Source: an uncultured Francisellaceae bacterium (lineage in GTDB: Bacteria; Pseudomonadota; Gammaproteobacteria; UBA6186; Azoamicaceae). Taken from it: a stretch of 64,000 nt of DNA. Of this stretch, positions 25,872 through 34,321 are shown piece after piece. The translations under genes were made by a program, and so were the position numbers. Each line of letters opens with the position of its first letter. Within the stretch, counting starts at the first letter, position 1. Below the pieces are notes generated by a model. The model did no database searches and was not told the DNA's origin. It worked only from the letters and a program-made list of their open reading frames with translations. The stretch covers positions 1 to 64,000 of the forward strand of contig CAMFJH010000005.1 in the NCBI GenBank assembly GCA_945956915.1, written 5' to 3'.

Positions 25872-26834
25872 TCAAACCTCTTCTGCTTCTAATATCGCTA
25901 GGCCAAATCCAGCGTATCCCATGCCGTTCCCTTGATACAGCATATAAGTGGCACCGTCCAGTTCAAAAACATGCGGATAATTTATCATTTCTGAATCCCA
26001 ACCCGTCTCAGAAAGCGGGATGTCTACCAATGAATCATCACGCTGCCAGTTTAGCATATCAACTGATACGGCGTATCCAATACGATAACCACCTTGACGG
26101 CTCTTATAATTACAAATATCACGGTAAGAAAAGAACATATGATACAGCCCATTTCGATACATAACATCAGGGCAAGCCTGACATTCATGCTCACCCAACT
26201 TGTCTGAAATCAAGTCCCGATCCAGCTTGATCCAGTCGATCCCATTGCTTGAAGTAGCCATACGGATTTTATATATTGGTTCTAATTTTTCGTTAATTAA
26301 ACGCCATTCCTTTCCTGCTACATACCAGAGTTGCCACAACCCATTGAATTTTCGAACGCGTGGGCTACCCATTAAAAATGGCTCATCAAATGTATAGGAT
26401 ATTATGGGTCCCTCACCCAGTCTCTGGAATGTTGCACCATTATCTACACTAACCGCGAGACCAATACTTGCATTGAAGGGCACAGATTCGCAACGTGTCC
26501 AACCCGCATAGTAAGCCCAAATAGCTTCACCATTGCGAATCACTGATACGGGATAGGTGCCAAATTCATCAAAAGTACCATATCTACCAAGTTCTAACAC
26601 GGGTTGTGGACACACTTTAAGAATATTGAACAAGTTACCACGCTCAAGATCGATATACGAGATATAACTGATATCTTGCCCATCGGAAGCAAGTGGTGGA
26701 CGTGAACAGAAATATACACGTATATAATGCTCATTAAGCAACACCGAAGGGGATTGAGCAAACCTATGCATCCAAGTTGTGCAACTGAGATCTTGAGGAT
26801 CAAATATTTTGCCTAATTTTTTCCATTTAAACAT
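25872..26834 (-). CDS. Cytosolic glycosidase-like five-bladed beta-propeller, copy 1
   Basis: A 320-residue paralogue of the following gene, aligning end to end: FDPQDLSCTTWMHRFAQSPS, YIRVYFCSRPP, RYGTFDEFGTYPVSVI, ASIGLAVSVDNGATFQRLG, TFDEPFLMGSPRV, MATSSNGIDWIKLDRDLIS, LGEHECQACPDV and GYAGFGLAILE. The acidic positions FDEFG, DEPFL and HECQA are kept in both copies, which argues for a conserved active site. It has no signal peptide. It lies 10 bp after the metallophosphatase gene. Function unknown; the placement implies processing of a cytosolic sugar intermediate. Confidence 0.72.
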   Translation of the reverse strand: MFKWKKLGKIFDPQDLSCTTWMHRFAQSPSVLLNEHYIRVYFCSRPPLASDGQDISYISYIDLERGNLFNILKVCPQPVLELGRYGTFDEFGTYPVSVIRNGEAIWAYYAGWTRCESVPFNASIGLAVSVDNGATFQRLGEGPIISYTFDEPFLMGSPRVRKFNGLWQLWYVAGKEWRLINEKLEPIYKIRMATSSNGIDWIKLDRDLISDKLGEHECQACPDVMYRNGLYHMFFSYRDICNYKSRQGGYRIGYAVSVDMLNWQRDDSLVDIPLSETGWDSEMINYPHVFELDGATYMLYQGNGMGYAGFGLAILEAEEV

Positions 26835-26844
26835 TTAAACTACC

Positions 26845-27525
26845 CTAATCATCTATTAATCGTTGCAAATTACGGGCACCGGTTTTGAGTCCACCATAAT
26901 AATAATCGTTAAAACCCGCGGCATCCATCAAATCAAACACTTTTTGCATATCATATTCAACACGATGTAAACTAAACTCACCTGCTTCATATATAGCAAA
27001 TGCGGCACGCGGATCACCATCTCTGGGCTGTCCAACAGAACCTGGATTACAATAAATCTTATCACCGAAACGATGCACAGATTGTAAATGGGTATGACCA
27101 GATACAAACACATTCCCTAATATTCGTGCAAAATACTCAGCACTTGGTTTGAAATATTCGTCAATTGGATCTGCCCAACCTCCGTGTACTAATCTAATCT
27201 CATCAATCTGCAGCTGCACCGGTAAAGTGCGTATCCAATCTAAATTCTCAGGTTCAATAATAGTACGCTGATAGGCTAAACAATCATTTACGCTACGCGA
27301 ACGAGGACAAAATCCACCACCTGCCATGTACCAATCGTGATTTCCCATTACGCAAGAAATATCCCGCTCACGCAAAGCACGGCAGCACTCATTTATCTGA
27401 GAATAGTAGCCTACTACATCTCCTGCACAATAAATTTGCTTGACACCTAATCGATCGATTTCAGCCAAAACAGATTTTAAAGCTTCATAGTTGCCGTGAA
27501 TATCAGAGATAAATGCTTTCTTCAT
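26845..27525 (-). CDS. Metallophosphoesterase (YfcE/PrpE-like fold)
   Basis: A 226-residue calcineurin-type phosphoesterase. The metal ligands are in order: FISDIHGNYEAL, YCAGDVVGYY, CVMGNHDWYM, LVHGGW and VSGHTHLQ. I chose the ATG at 27525, where the protein begins at the first beta strand (MKKAFISDIHG). The longer frame would overlap the ATP-grasp gene further. The overlap is still 23 bp, showing tight coupling. A sugar-phosphate or nucleotide intermediate of this operon is the likely substrate. Confidence 0.8.
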   Translation of the reverse strand: MKKAFISDIHGNYEALKSVLAEIDRLGVKQIYCAGDVVGYYSQINECCRALRERDISCVMGNHDWYMAGGGFCPRSRSVNDCLAYQRTIIEPENLDWIRTLPVQLQIDEIRLVHGGWADPIDEYFKPSAEYFARILGNVFVSGHTHLQSVHRFGDKIYCNPGSVGQPRDGDPRAAFAIYEAGEFSLHRVEYDMQKVFDLMDAAGFNDYYYGGLKTGARNLQRLIDD

Positions 27526-28480
27526 AAAAAATTTGCTCGTCAATGTAGCGCACAGCATGACCACCCCTAATAGTAGGTTGAATGGGAACGTGCTGATTAA
27601 GAAAATACTCTAATGCCATTGCACTTTCATTGTAACCAAATGCTGTACGAATAGCAGTAGAAGAGGAAATACGAGGATTGATCTCTAGAAGTTTCGCTCC
27701 CGCAGAACTTCTACGGAATTGGAAATTGGTAGGTCCGAGTGGACGAAATAAAGAGCACAATTCAGACAACATGGGAGCAAATTCTACTGTTTCGACCACA
27801 TTTGCCTTATCTGTAAAACCTTCCCGCGATAAGCTACGTTGTAAAGTCATACTTGCAAAATATCCGCCATGTCCATCACAAAATGCAGAAGTAGTAAATT
27901 CTTCTTCATCGCTACCAATAATGGGTTGCACCATTAATCTCGATCCAATTTCCGTACGATATTGCTGAAAAGTAGTTTTAGAATTTATTCGAACAATACC
28001 TTTAGATCCAAAGCCTTGTCGAGGTTTTAGTAAAAATGGCAAGCCAAAACGTCGCTCCAATGTCGAAAAATCTTGTTCTAGCGAACTTTCAATGGAACAG
28101 GAGATGTTCGCTTGCACTAAATGTTGATAGAAATTCCATTTGTCCTTGCATAAGGCGATTAATTTTAATGTATTAAGTAAAGGTATTGCACCCGTCATCT
28201 GAATTTTTCGAACATGTTCAGCCCAATGGTACATGTCAATTTCTATACCAGGAATCAATAAATCGATTTGATGTTTCTGAAGAGTAAAGAGCAACCAATC
28301 TAAATATTCAGTTGCTGTCGTCGGTGGAGCTTGTTCAAACACATCGCAAAATGCAGGTGCTACAGAATTATCATAGATTGACGTCCCAACTAAAAAGCAT
28401 GGTAATTTAGTTTGCCGCAAGGACCGTAATATCCCGTACCCCACAATACCACTTGCCCCGGAAACCATGACTCGTTTCAT
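27503..28480 (-). CDS. ATP-grasp ligase (carbamoyl-phosphate-synthase-like)
   Basis: A 325-residue ATP-grasp protein. It has an N-terminal nucleotide-binding-like domain (VMVSGASGIVGYGILRSLR), then the ATP-grasp fold: CKDKWNFYQHL, GLPFLLKPRQGFGSKGIV (phosphate-binding loop), LMVQPIIGSDEEEFTT, GPTNFQFRR and LLEINPRISSS (Mg-binding Glu and Asn). ATP-grasp enzymes join a carboxylate to an amine or thiol through an acyl phosphate. Next to a 4-amino-sugar transaminase, acylation of an amino sugar is a reasonable guess. The gene overlaps its upstream neighbour by ATGA. Confidence 0.82.
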   Translation of the reverse strand: MKRVMVSGASGIVGYGILRSLRQTKLPCFLVGTSIYDNSVAPAFCDVFEQAPPTTATEYLDWLLFTLQKHQIDLLIPGIEIDMYHWAEHVRKIQMTGAIPLLNTLKLIALCKDKWNFYQHLVQANISCSIESSLEQDFSTLERRFGLPFLLKPRQGFGSKGIVRINSKTTFQQYRTEIGSRLMVQPIIGSDEEEFTTSAFCDGHGGYFASMTLQRSLSREGFTDKANVVETVEFAPMLSELCSLFRPLGPTNFQFRRSSAGAKLLEINPRISSSTAIRTAFGYNESAMALEYFLNQHVPIQPTIRGGHAVRYIDEQIFYEESIYL

Positions 28481-29325
28481 CGCAAAGTTCTCCTATAGAT
28501 TGCTTCTTCAGCAAAACCCTGCGCAAACGTAATGCGGGGAAAATAGCCTATCAATTTAAAGAGTGCATCATTTATAATAAAAGCATTATCAGCAATATTT
28601 GACTTGGTCGTGTCAAAGTTCATTACACTTGAACTCTTAAAAGCAACAGCAGCAGCACTGACAATTTCAGAAAAACGTACGTTGGTAAGATTCCCACAAT
28701 CATATAATCCTTCAATGCGTTGCTGAATTATCCGCACAAAAATTTCAAGTATATCTTTAACATGGATAAAATTACGTTGAGGATCATTCTTCCCTTCAAG
28801 GACAATATCCTCTCCTTGTTCCACTTTATCTAACAGTGTATATAAGAAAGGCTGATGTTTTCGGAAACTTTCACCAGTACCATAGAGTTGTGATAGACGC
28901 AAAATTAATAGTGGTAAGCCAGTATTTTTGCAATACAACTGTAGCATTTCTTCAGCATGACGTTTTGTTAATGTATAAGTATTATAGAACGCAGAATCTG
29001 ACTTTAAGCCGGCAAAAATGCTCGAAACCTGCACTAATTGACCAATCCCCGCTCGAGCACAAGCATGGGCCAATTTTAATGCACCTAAAACATTTGTTTC
29101 TTGGGCTGCCAACATTGCATTAAAATCTTGTCCACCAAAATGTGCTGCTAAATTAATAACAACATTAACTCCTTTAGGAATTTTAAATTGTTTTGCAGGC
29201 CAAGTCAGATCTAGCTCTACATCACAATGATTACGCCCTGCTATTAACACTTCAGCAAAAGTATTCAAGACTGGATGCAATGCTTCAGTTAAAGCAGATC
29301 CTCCCCCTATCAATAATATTTTCAT
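28477..29325 (-). CDS. NAD-dependent epimerase/dehydratase (extended SDR)
   Basis: A 282-residue SDR. The start at 29325 gives an ATGA overlap with the methyltransferase stop and places LLIGGGSALTEAL at the N-terminus. The glycine motif is atypical (GGGSALT rather than GxxGxxG). VINLAAHFGG, VQVSSIFAGLKSDSAFYNTY with TYTLTKRHAEE (YxxxK pair YTLTK), LRLSQLYGTGESF and RNFIHVKDILE follow the extended-SDR pattern. It most resembles dTDP-/GDP-sugar reductases and epimerases; the substrate is unknown. Confidence 0.78.
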   Translation of the reverse strand: MKILLIGGGSALTEALHPVLNTFAEVLIAGRNHCDVELDLTWPAKQFKIPKGVNVVINLAAHFGGQDFNAMLAAQETNVLGALKLAHACARAGIGQLVQVSSIFAGLKSDSAFYNTYTLTKRHAEEMLQLYCKNTGLPLLILRLSQLYGTGESFRKHQPFLYTLLDKVEQGEDIVLEGKNDPQRNFIHVKDILEIFVRIIQQRIEGLYDCGNLTNVRFSEIVSAAAVAFKSSSVMNFDTTKSNIADNAFIINDALFKLIGYFPRITFAQGFAEEAIYRRTLR

Positions 29326-30044
29326 CGAATAGAAATCTCTGCCAGTAGACCACAACTTAACTCAGGATAATCAATCCCTACATTACATAACGCATTAATT
29401 ACCGAGTGATCTAATTGTAAAGAAACAATCTGGCTAGTAGTAAACGGCTTAAGATAAATTCCTTCTAGTCGATCTATATTGAAGCCCCCCTCTTCTATAA
29501 GAGCCTTCAAACTCGTAACAGTATAATAACGTTTGTGGCCGAGTAAATGATCATGTTTGGACAAAGCAGTGATATTATCTAACAATCCTGCAAAATGTCC
29601 TAATCTACGATTTAGCACTTCGGCATTGGGGACTGCCAAGAACATTTTACCTCCAGGCGCAAGAAAATTTCTGAAACGTCGCAAGATCATTAACGGGTCT
29701 TCCACATGTTCAAGAATAAATCCCATCACTATTAGATCGAAATGTTCATCTGTTTTAAAATTTTCGAAAAAAGTTTCAATTATTTCAGATTTAAAGTCTG
29801 GTTGTTTAGCACGAAAATTTTTAATTACAGCAGATGAACCTTCCAGCACTACATGTCGCTTAAAATGCGTTGAGAAAAATTCTGAAGTATAACCATGTCC
29901 CAATCCAAGTTCCAAAAGAGAAAGAGCACGTCCTGCATGATGTAACACCCTGCGTGGATACCATGTTAAAAGAATCTCGTTGTCAAAGTCATATAAATTG
30001 TCACCTTGATAAGCAATCACATGCTTATCCAAAATATTATTCAT
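29322..30044 (-). CDS. Class I SAM-dependent methyltransferase
   Basis: A 240-residue enzyme. The ATG at 30044 has GTGGAG at 6-nt spacing and replaces a GTG four codons upstream. SAM motif I is LLELGLGHGYTSEFF, with VVLEGSSAV (motif II acid), FDLIVMGFILEHVEDPL and LAPGGKMFLAVPNAEVLNRR. It is related to the methyltransferase at 24113-24889. It overlaps the wbqC-like gene by 8 bp and the SDR gene by 4 bp. Confidence 0.82.
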   Translation of the reverse strand: MNNILDKHVIAYQGDNLYDFDNEILLTWYPRRVLHHAGRALSLLELGLGHGYTSEFFSTHFKRHVVLEGSSAVIKNFRAKQPDFKSEIIETFFENFKTDEHFDLIVMGFILEHVEDPLMILRRFRNFLAPGGKMFLAVPNAEVLNRRLGHFAGLLDNITALSKHDHLLGHKRYYTVTSLKALIEEGGFNIDRLEGIYLKPFTTSQIVSLQLDHSVINALCNVGIDYPELSCGLLAEISIR

Positions 30045-30753
30045 TTGTTTCTCCACATATCAATTCATAGCCATCTTTAATAATCAGACTTATTTCCTCT
30101 TGCGCATTGAACATCATCACATCGATGATTGAAAGCCAAGGAATAAATGGCGCACCCCATTGAGCATATTCGATTTTTTTTGATCGAATAAAATTAAGAC
30201 TAAGACCTTTATCTCGAAAAGCACGAGCATCATAAAGCTTAAAACCCCCAATGCTATTCACATAAACACCTGCATTTGTCGCAGCACAAAAAGCCAGAAC
30301 CTTCTCCTGACTTTTCAACCCATGATCAATATCTATATCTGAAGAGGTTAGAATCTTAGTGTTAATTTGCATGTAATTACATATTTTAATAATCGAATGA
30401 TGCAAATAACGAAATAAATTAACATCTTCATAACGCACGATGGCTTCAAGCAGTGGAAAAATTTGTTCAAAATACGGTGCTAAATGATAAGCTTCTTTAA
30501 ATTGATTTAACAATTTCTTACAATTGAAATTTATTGCCAACTTGCGTTCACATACATCTAGAGTGTCTGAATCTTGTTGCAATGGAAGTGTAAATATTAC
30601 ATCTTTCCCATTTCGTAAAATTCGGTTTCGATTAATCCAGCCCTTCTTTGTATATTTAATATTATCATACAAAACAAATTGATCTACAGCAGAAATCAAC
30701 TGAAAATAACCAATATAAGGCAAAAAATAAGGTTGCATAATAGCTAATCGCAT
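30037..30753 (-). CDS. WbqC-family protein
   Basis: A 238-residue WbqC-like protein. Its N-terminus MRLAIMQPYFLPYIGYFQLI and YDNIKYTKKGWINRNRIL are the family signature. WbqC proteins occur beside DegT-type aminotransferases in O-antigen loci, as here (10-bp overlap with a VioA-like gene). A role in modifying the amino group is widely suspected, but I know of no certain reaction. Confidence 0.85.
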   Translation of the reverse strand: MRLAIMQPYFLPYIGYFQLISAVDQFVLYDNIKYTKKGWINRNRILRNGKDVIFTLPLQQDSDTLDVCERKLAINFNCKKLLNQFKEAYHLAPYFEQIFPLLEAIVRYEDVNLFRYLHHSIIKICNYMQINTKILTSSDIDIDHGLKSQEKVLAFCAATNAGVYVNSIGGFKLYDARAFRDKGLSLNFIRSKKIEYAQWGAPFIPWLSIIDVMMFNAQEEISLIIKDGYELICGETNE

Positions 30754-31907
30754 AGAATGTCCTTTTCACAACTCGTTTTCAGATTCTTTGTATTTTTTTG
30801 CGTTGCAATTAAGCTCGTGATTTCATCAACCGCAGCCATCTCTAAATCTGGATACATTGGCAAACACAAAACTTGTTGTGCAGAAGTTATTGCCACAGAG
30901 AGATTTTCTTTGTTAGCAGAAGCTAAACTACGATACATTGGAAAATCGGAAATCAACGGATAAAAATAACGACGAGTATAAATCCCTTTGTCTTTGAGTT
31001 TTTGGTATAATTCATCTCGTTGTATTGGATACTCCTCTTTCAATAGAATAGGAAAATAAGAATAGTTAGCTACTTTCTCACCCGCATCTTCTAAACAATG
31101 GATGCCTTTCACATCTTTTAATCGTTCTCTATAAGCAGTATCGATCGCTTTGCGACGTAAAAGTGCTTGATCAATATATTTCAGTTGTAACAAACCCAGA
31201 GCTGCATTGAATTCACTCATTTTTCCATTAATGCCTGGTGCTACAACTGTAACTTCTCCAACATGACCAAAGTTTTTCAATTGATCAATGCGTACTTTGG
31301 TCTTGGCATCCTTACAGACAATAGCGCCACCTTCAAATGTATTAAATACTTTGGTGGCATGAAAACTTAAGACCGACAAATCACCGTGCTTGAGAATGCT
31401 ACCAGCATGGCATTGCACACCAAAAGCATGTGCTGCGTCATAAATTACCTTCAAGTTATAGTTATCAGCTATTTTTTGGATGGCTTCAACATCACAGGGG
31501 TGACCATAGCAATGTACCGGCATAATGGCCGTAGTGTGAGGCGTAATAGCAGCTTCAATTTTTGTGGGATCTATATTCAACGTATTAGGATCAATATCCA
31601 CAAATACTGGCTTAATTCCATTCCAGAGCAAAGAATGCGAAGTTGCTACAAATGAATAAGGCGTAGTAATGACTTCCCCGGTGATCCGCAAAGCTTGTAA
31701 AGCCGTGACCAGTGCTATTGTACCATTGGTAAATAAACTGATGTATTCTATTCCTAAATATTCACATAGTTCTTTTTCTAATTGCTGGTGAAAAGGTCCT
31801 CCATTTGTTAATATCTTATTATCCCAGATTTGCTGCAAATAAGGCATAAATTCATCTAAAGGAGGTAATGTTGGTTTAGTCACAAAAATATTTTCTTTTT
31901 TTATCAT
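30744..31907 (-). CDS. dTDP-4-amino-4,6-dideoxyglucose transaminase (VioA-like)
   Basis: A 387-residue DegT/DnrJ/EryC1 aminotransferase. It has the VioA-type N-terminus (IFVTKPTLPPLDEF, NKILTNGGPFHQQLE), TTPYSFVATSHSLLWNGIKP, VIYDAAHAFGV (Asp157) and PLP Lys186 in SFHATKVFNTFEGGA. VioA makes dTDP-Qui4N from dTDP-4-keto-6-deoxyglucose. It is clearly distinct from the WecE and FdtB-type transaminases in the same locus. It heads the tightly overlapping set of genes running to 22752. Confidence 0.82.
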   Translation of the reverse strand: MIKKENIFVTKPTLPPLDEFMPYLQQIWDNKILTNGGPFHQQLEKELCEYLGIEYISLFTNGTIALVTALQALRITGEVITTPYSFVATSHSLLWNGIKPVFVDIDPNTLNIDPTKIEAAITPHTTAIMPVHCYGHPCDVEAIQKIADNYNLKVIYDAAHAFGVQCHAGSILKHGDLSVLSFHATKVFNTFEGGAIVCKDAKTKVRIDQLKNFGHVGEVTVVAPGINGKMSEFNAALGLLQLKYIDQALLRRKAIDTAYRERLKDVKGIHCLEDAGEKVANYSYFPILLKEEYPIQRDELYQKLKDKGIYTRRYFYPLISDFPMYRSLASANKENLSVAITSAQQVLCLPMYPDLEMAAVDEITSLIATQKNTKNLKTSCEKDILCD

Positions 31908-31908
31908 T

Positions 31909-33552
31909 TTATATTCCTGATGCGCAATTTTTATTTAAGTTCTGTTCATCTATTCCAAGATAAGACAGTGCTTCATAAATTTTTTGGATTGAAACATAAT
32001 AATCCGAATGTTTCTGGTTTTCTACTTTTGCATACTCACCACTGACACAAATCGACTGATATCCTAGGGCATCCATTGGGCCCTGGAAAGTACCCCAGTT
32101 AAATACATTGGGCTGAAGCAAAACAACCAACTTTGTTTCTTTAGCTGCAAAGATAAGGTTGAGTAATGCCGATCCATTAGGTGCTACGATGCATTGTGCA
32201 GATTGAAAGAGTTTAATTTGTTCTCGCATAGTCATTTCTTCAATATATACAGTTTCAAAACCTATTTTTAATAAGTCTATTGCAATTTCTTCTTCATTCA
32301 ACACACGACGCCATTTCATATTTTTTCTAGCTAAAAATATGCGCCTATTACCTGGATTCATAGTATTATCAAACTCATTTCCTCTAAGAAAACACATTGC
32401 CCTTGGAGATAAGCCAGGTAGTTCTTGAACAGGAATACTGTTTGGCAGCATTTCCACAGGAAAAAAAGTAGGAGAAGATGCTACAAGTAAACGTTTACAA
32501 AGTAAAGATTCATTGGCTTGTAATAATATTAAAGGATTATTAGCAAACCGCCTTAGATGCTCAAAATGACTTTGTGGCATGCCTACATCCACAATAATTG
32601 GTAAATTTATGAAATCAGGATGCTGTTGTAGAAACTTTAATTTTGGCAAAAAGTCAGGAAACCAATGACCAAAAAAAGAGGATGCTAGCCCTGATAACAA
32701 AATGCCTGCTTCTATTTCTCGTGTTTGGAATTCACCAAAATTAAGCAACACTTTATCTGCTTCTTGTGTAAGCACAATTTTTTCATACGCAAAACTAATA
32801 TAAGGACCAAAATCTGGATGGGCCCCCATATCTGAGAGTGCTGTTCCCTCGGCTGTTAAAATAATGCTGGAATTACTAAAGATACGAGCATCCTTTATGT
32901 CTACAACGTAAGGTTTGTTAGACAATGCAAAAATTGTTTCTGAAGCAACGCGCTCGCCCCATATATGTGGATGTTTAAAAGGGATTTTTTCAACTTCCCC
33001 TGTTTCTAGCAAGAAGAGTTCTTTTTTTTGAGCCCAATCATGCACAGTGCTTATTGGCGCGACAAGAATGTCTACAGTGTTGCCCATTTGCTGACAATGA
33101 GATATGTAAAATGAAGCCGCTAACTCTATACCGTCTGTTTTAGCAATTGCATCTATCCAATGCCCTAAAGTTTGCTGGTCATCTGGACGCAGCACTAAAG
33201 CTTGTCGTAAATACTGGCATGCTTCTTTTAGCTTCTTTCTTTCTTTTAATGCCACACCCGCAAGAAATGGAAATATCCAGTATTCTGAAAAAAAGGGGGC
33301 CGTTTGTACTGCAATTACAGAAACAGCTTCAAAACAACCTGCTTGTTGTAAATTATAGGCCACATATGCTATGGCTTCATATTGAGGTGGGTTTTGTAAA
33401 AGTAACTCACAGCCCTTTTTTTCTAAAATAGCCCAATCTCCTTGCTTAACTAGCAAAGCAACTGAGTTTAGATTATCTTCATTATTTTGAGTAGAGTTTT
33501 TCAAACTCAAGCGATGTAGGATGGTTCTCTTGACACGGAGTTTCTGCCACAC
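31909..33552 (-). CDS. GT61-family glycosyltransferase with N-terminal TPR-like region
   Basis: A 547-residue protein. Residues ~25-150 are helical repeats (VALLVKQGDWAILEKKGCEL, KEACQYLRQALVLRPDDQQT) of TPR type. Residues ~240-530 are a DUF563/GT61 domain with FFGHWFPDFLPKLKFLQQHP, IFLARKNMKWRRVLNEEE, EQIKLFQSAQCIVAPNGSAL and NLIFAAKETK. GT61 enzymes are found in plant xylan and bacterial LPS or capsule synthesis. One base separates it from the VioA-like gene. Confidence 0.78.
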   Translation of the reverse strand: MWQKLRVKRTILHRLSLKNSTQNNEDNLNSVALLVKQGDWAILEKKGCELLLQNPPQYEAIAYVAYNLQQAGCFEAVSVIAVQTAPFFSEYWIFPFLAGVALKERKKLKEACQYLRQALVLRPDDQQTLGHWIDAIAKTDGIELAASFYISHCQQMGNTVDILVAPISTVHDWAQKKELFLLETGEVEKIPFKHPHIWGERVASETIFALSNKPYVVDIKDARIFSNSSIILTAEGTALSDMGAHPDFGPYISFAYEKIVLTQEADKVLLNFGEFQTREIEAGILLSGLASSFFGHWFPDFLPKLKFLQQHPDFINLPIIVDVGMPQSHFEHLRRFANNPLILLQANESLLCKRLLVASSPTFFPVEMLPNSIPVQELPGLSPRAMCFLRGNEFDNTMNPGNRRIFLARKNMKWRRVLNEEEIAIDLLKIGFETVYIEEMTMREQIKLFQSAQCIVAPNGSALLNLIFAAKETKLVVLLQPNVFNWGTFQGPMDALGYQSICVSGEYAKVENQKHSDYYVSIQKIYEALSYLGIDEQNLNKNCASGI

Positions 33553-33577
33553 CCTATAAAAAAAGTTCTTTAAAATT

Positions 33578-34321
33578 TTAACCCCCCTGCTGCCAATTGG
33601 TTACTATTTCTTCAGGATAACCTCGCATAAAATGTGTGGTCCAAGGATAAGCTGCTCTCCCACTACCATCACGCAATTGAATATTATTTGCATCTCCTAC
33701 TATACGTGCAGGTATACCTGATACTATTTTACCTTCCGGAACATTTTTAGTGACGCAGGCTTTAGCAGCAACTAAAGCATGTTGCCCTACAATGATACCT
33801 GGTAATACCACCGCAGAGGCCGCAATGCTGGCATAATCTTCAATAGTACACCCTATTAATACATTACTGGGCGGCGTAGGATCATTTGTTAAAACCACAT
33901 AAGGCAATATCCACACAAAATTACCAATTTTTGTTTTTTTTCCCACAAAAACATTTGATTGAAAGCGAACATAATCCCCTACAGAACAATCTCCTTGAAT
34001 TTCGCTTAATGTACCAATTTGAAAACCAATGCCTGCAGTTGTGTTTTCTCTTACTGTTACATGGTGACCGGTGGTTAAAGATGGACCAAAAGTTGAAGAT
34101 TCATAAAAAATAGAATGAGAACGTATCAAAGAATCATCATTTATTTTCAGCGGTGTTCCATCACCTAAAGGTGTTGAGATCCCCAACTCACAATATGCAC
34201 CAATTCTAACCCGATTACCTAATACGACGTTTGAATGAATGATAGAAAAGGCACCCACCTCAACATTTTCACCAATGTTTGCCTCTGGGGAAATATAAGA
34301 AGTTGGATGTATTAAACTCAT
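33578..34321 (-). CDS. Left-handed beta-helix (hexapeptide) acyltransferase
   Basis: A 247-residue LpxA-like protein with hexapeptide repeats (IGENVEVGAFSIIHSNVVLG, NRVRIGAYCELG, CSVGDYVRFQSNVFVGKKTK, IEDYASIAASAVVLPGIIVG), ending VPEGKIVSGIPARIVG. These enzymes usually acetylate sugars using acetyl-CoA. It could be the missing N-acyltransferase for the Fuc3N/Qui3N or Qui4N branch. Its TGA overlaps the next gene's ATG by 4 bp. Confidence 0.82.
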   Translation of the reverse strand: MSLIHPTSYISPEANIGENVEVGAFSIIHSNVVLGNRVRIGAYCELGISTPLGDGTPLKINDDSLIRSHSIFYESSTFGPSLTTGHHVTVRENTTAGIGFQIGTLSEIQGDCSVGDYVRFQSNVFVGKKTKIGNFVWILPYVVLTNDPTPPSNVLIGCTIEDYASIAASAVVLPGIIVGQHALVAAKACVTKNVPEGKIVSGIPARIVGDANNIQLRDGSGRAAYPWTTHFMRGYPEEIVTNWQQGG

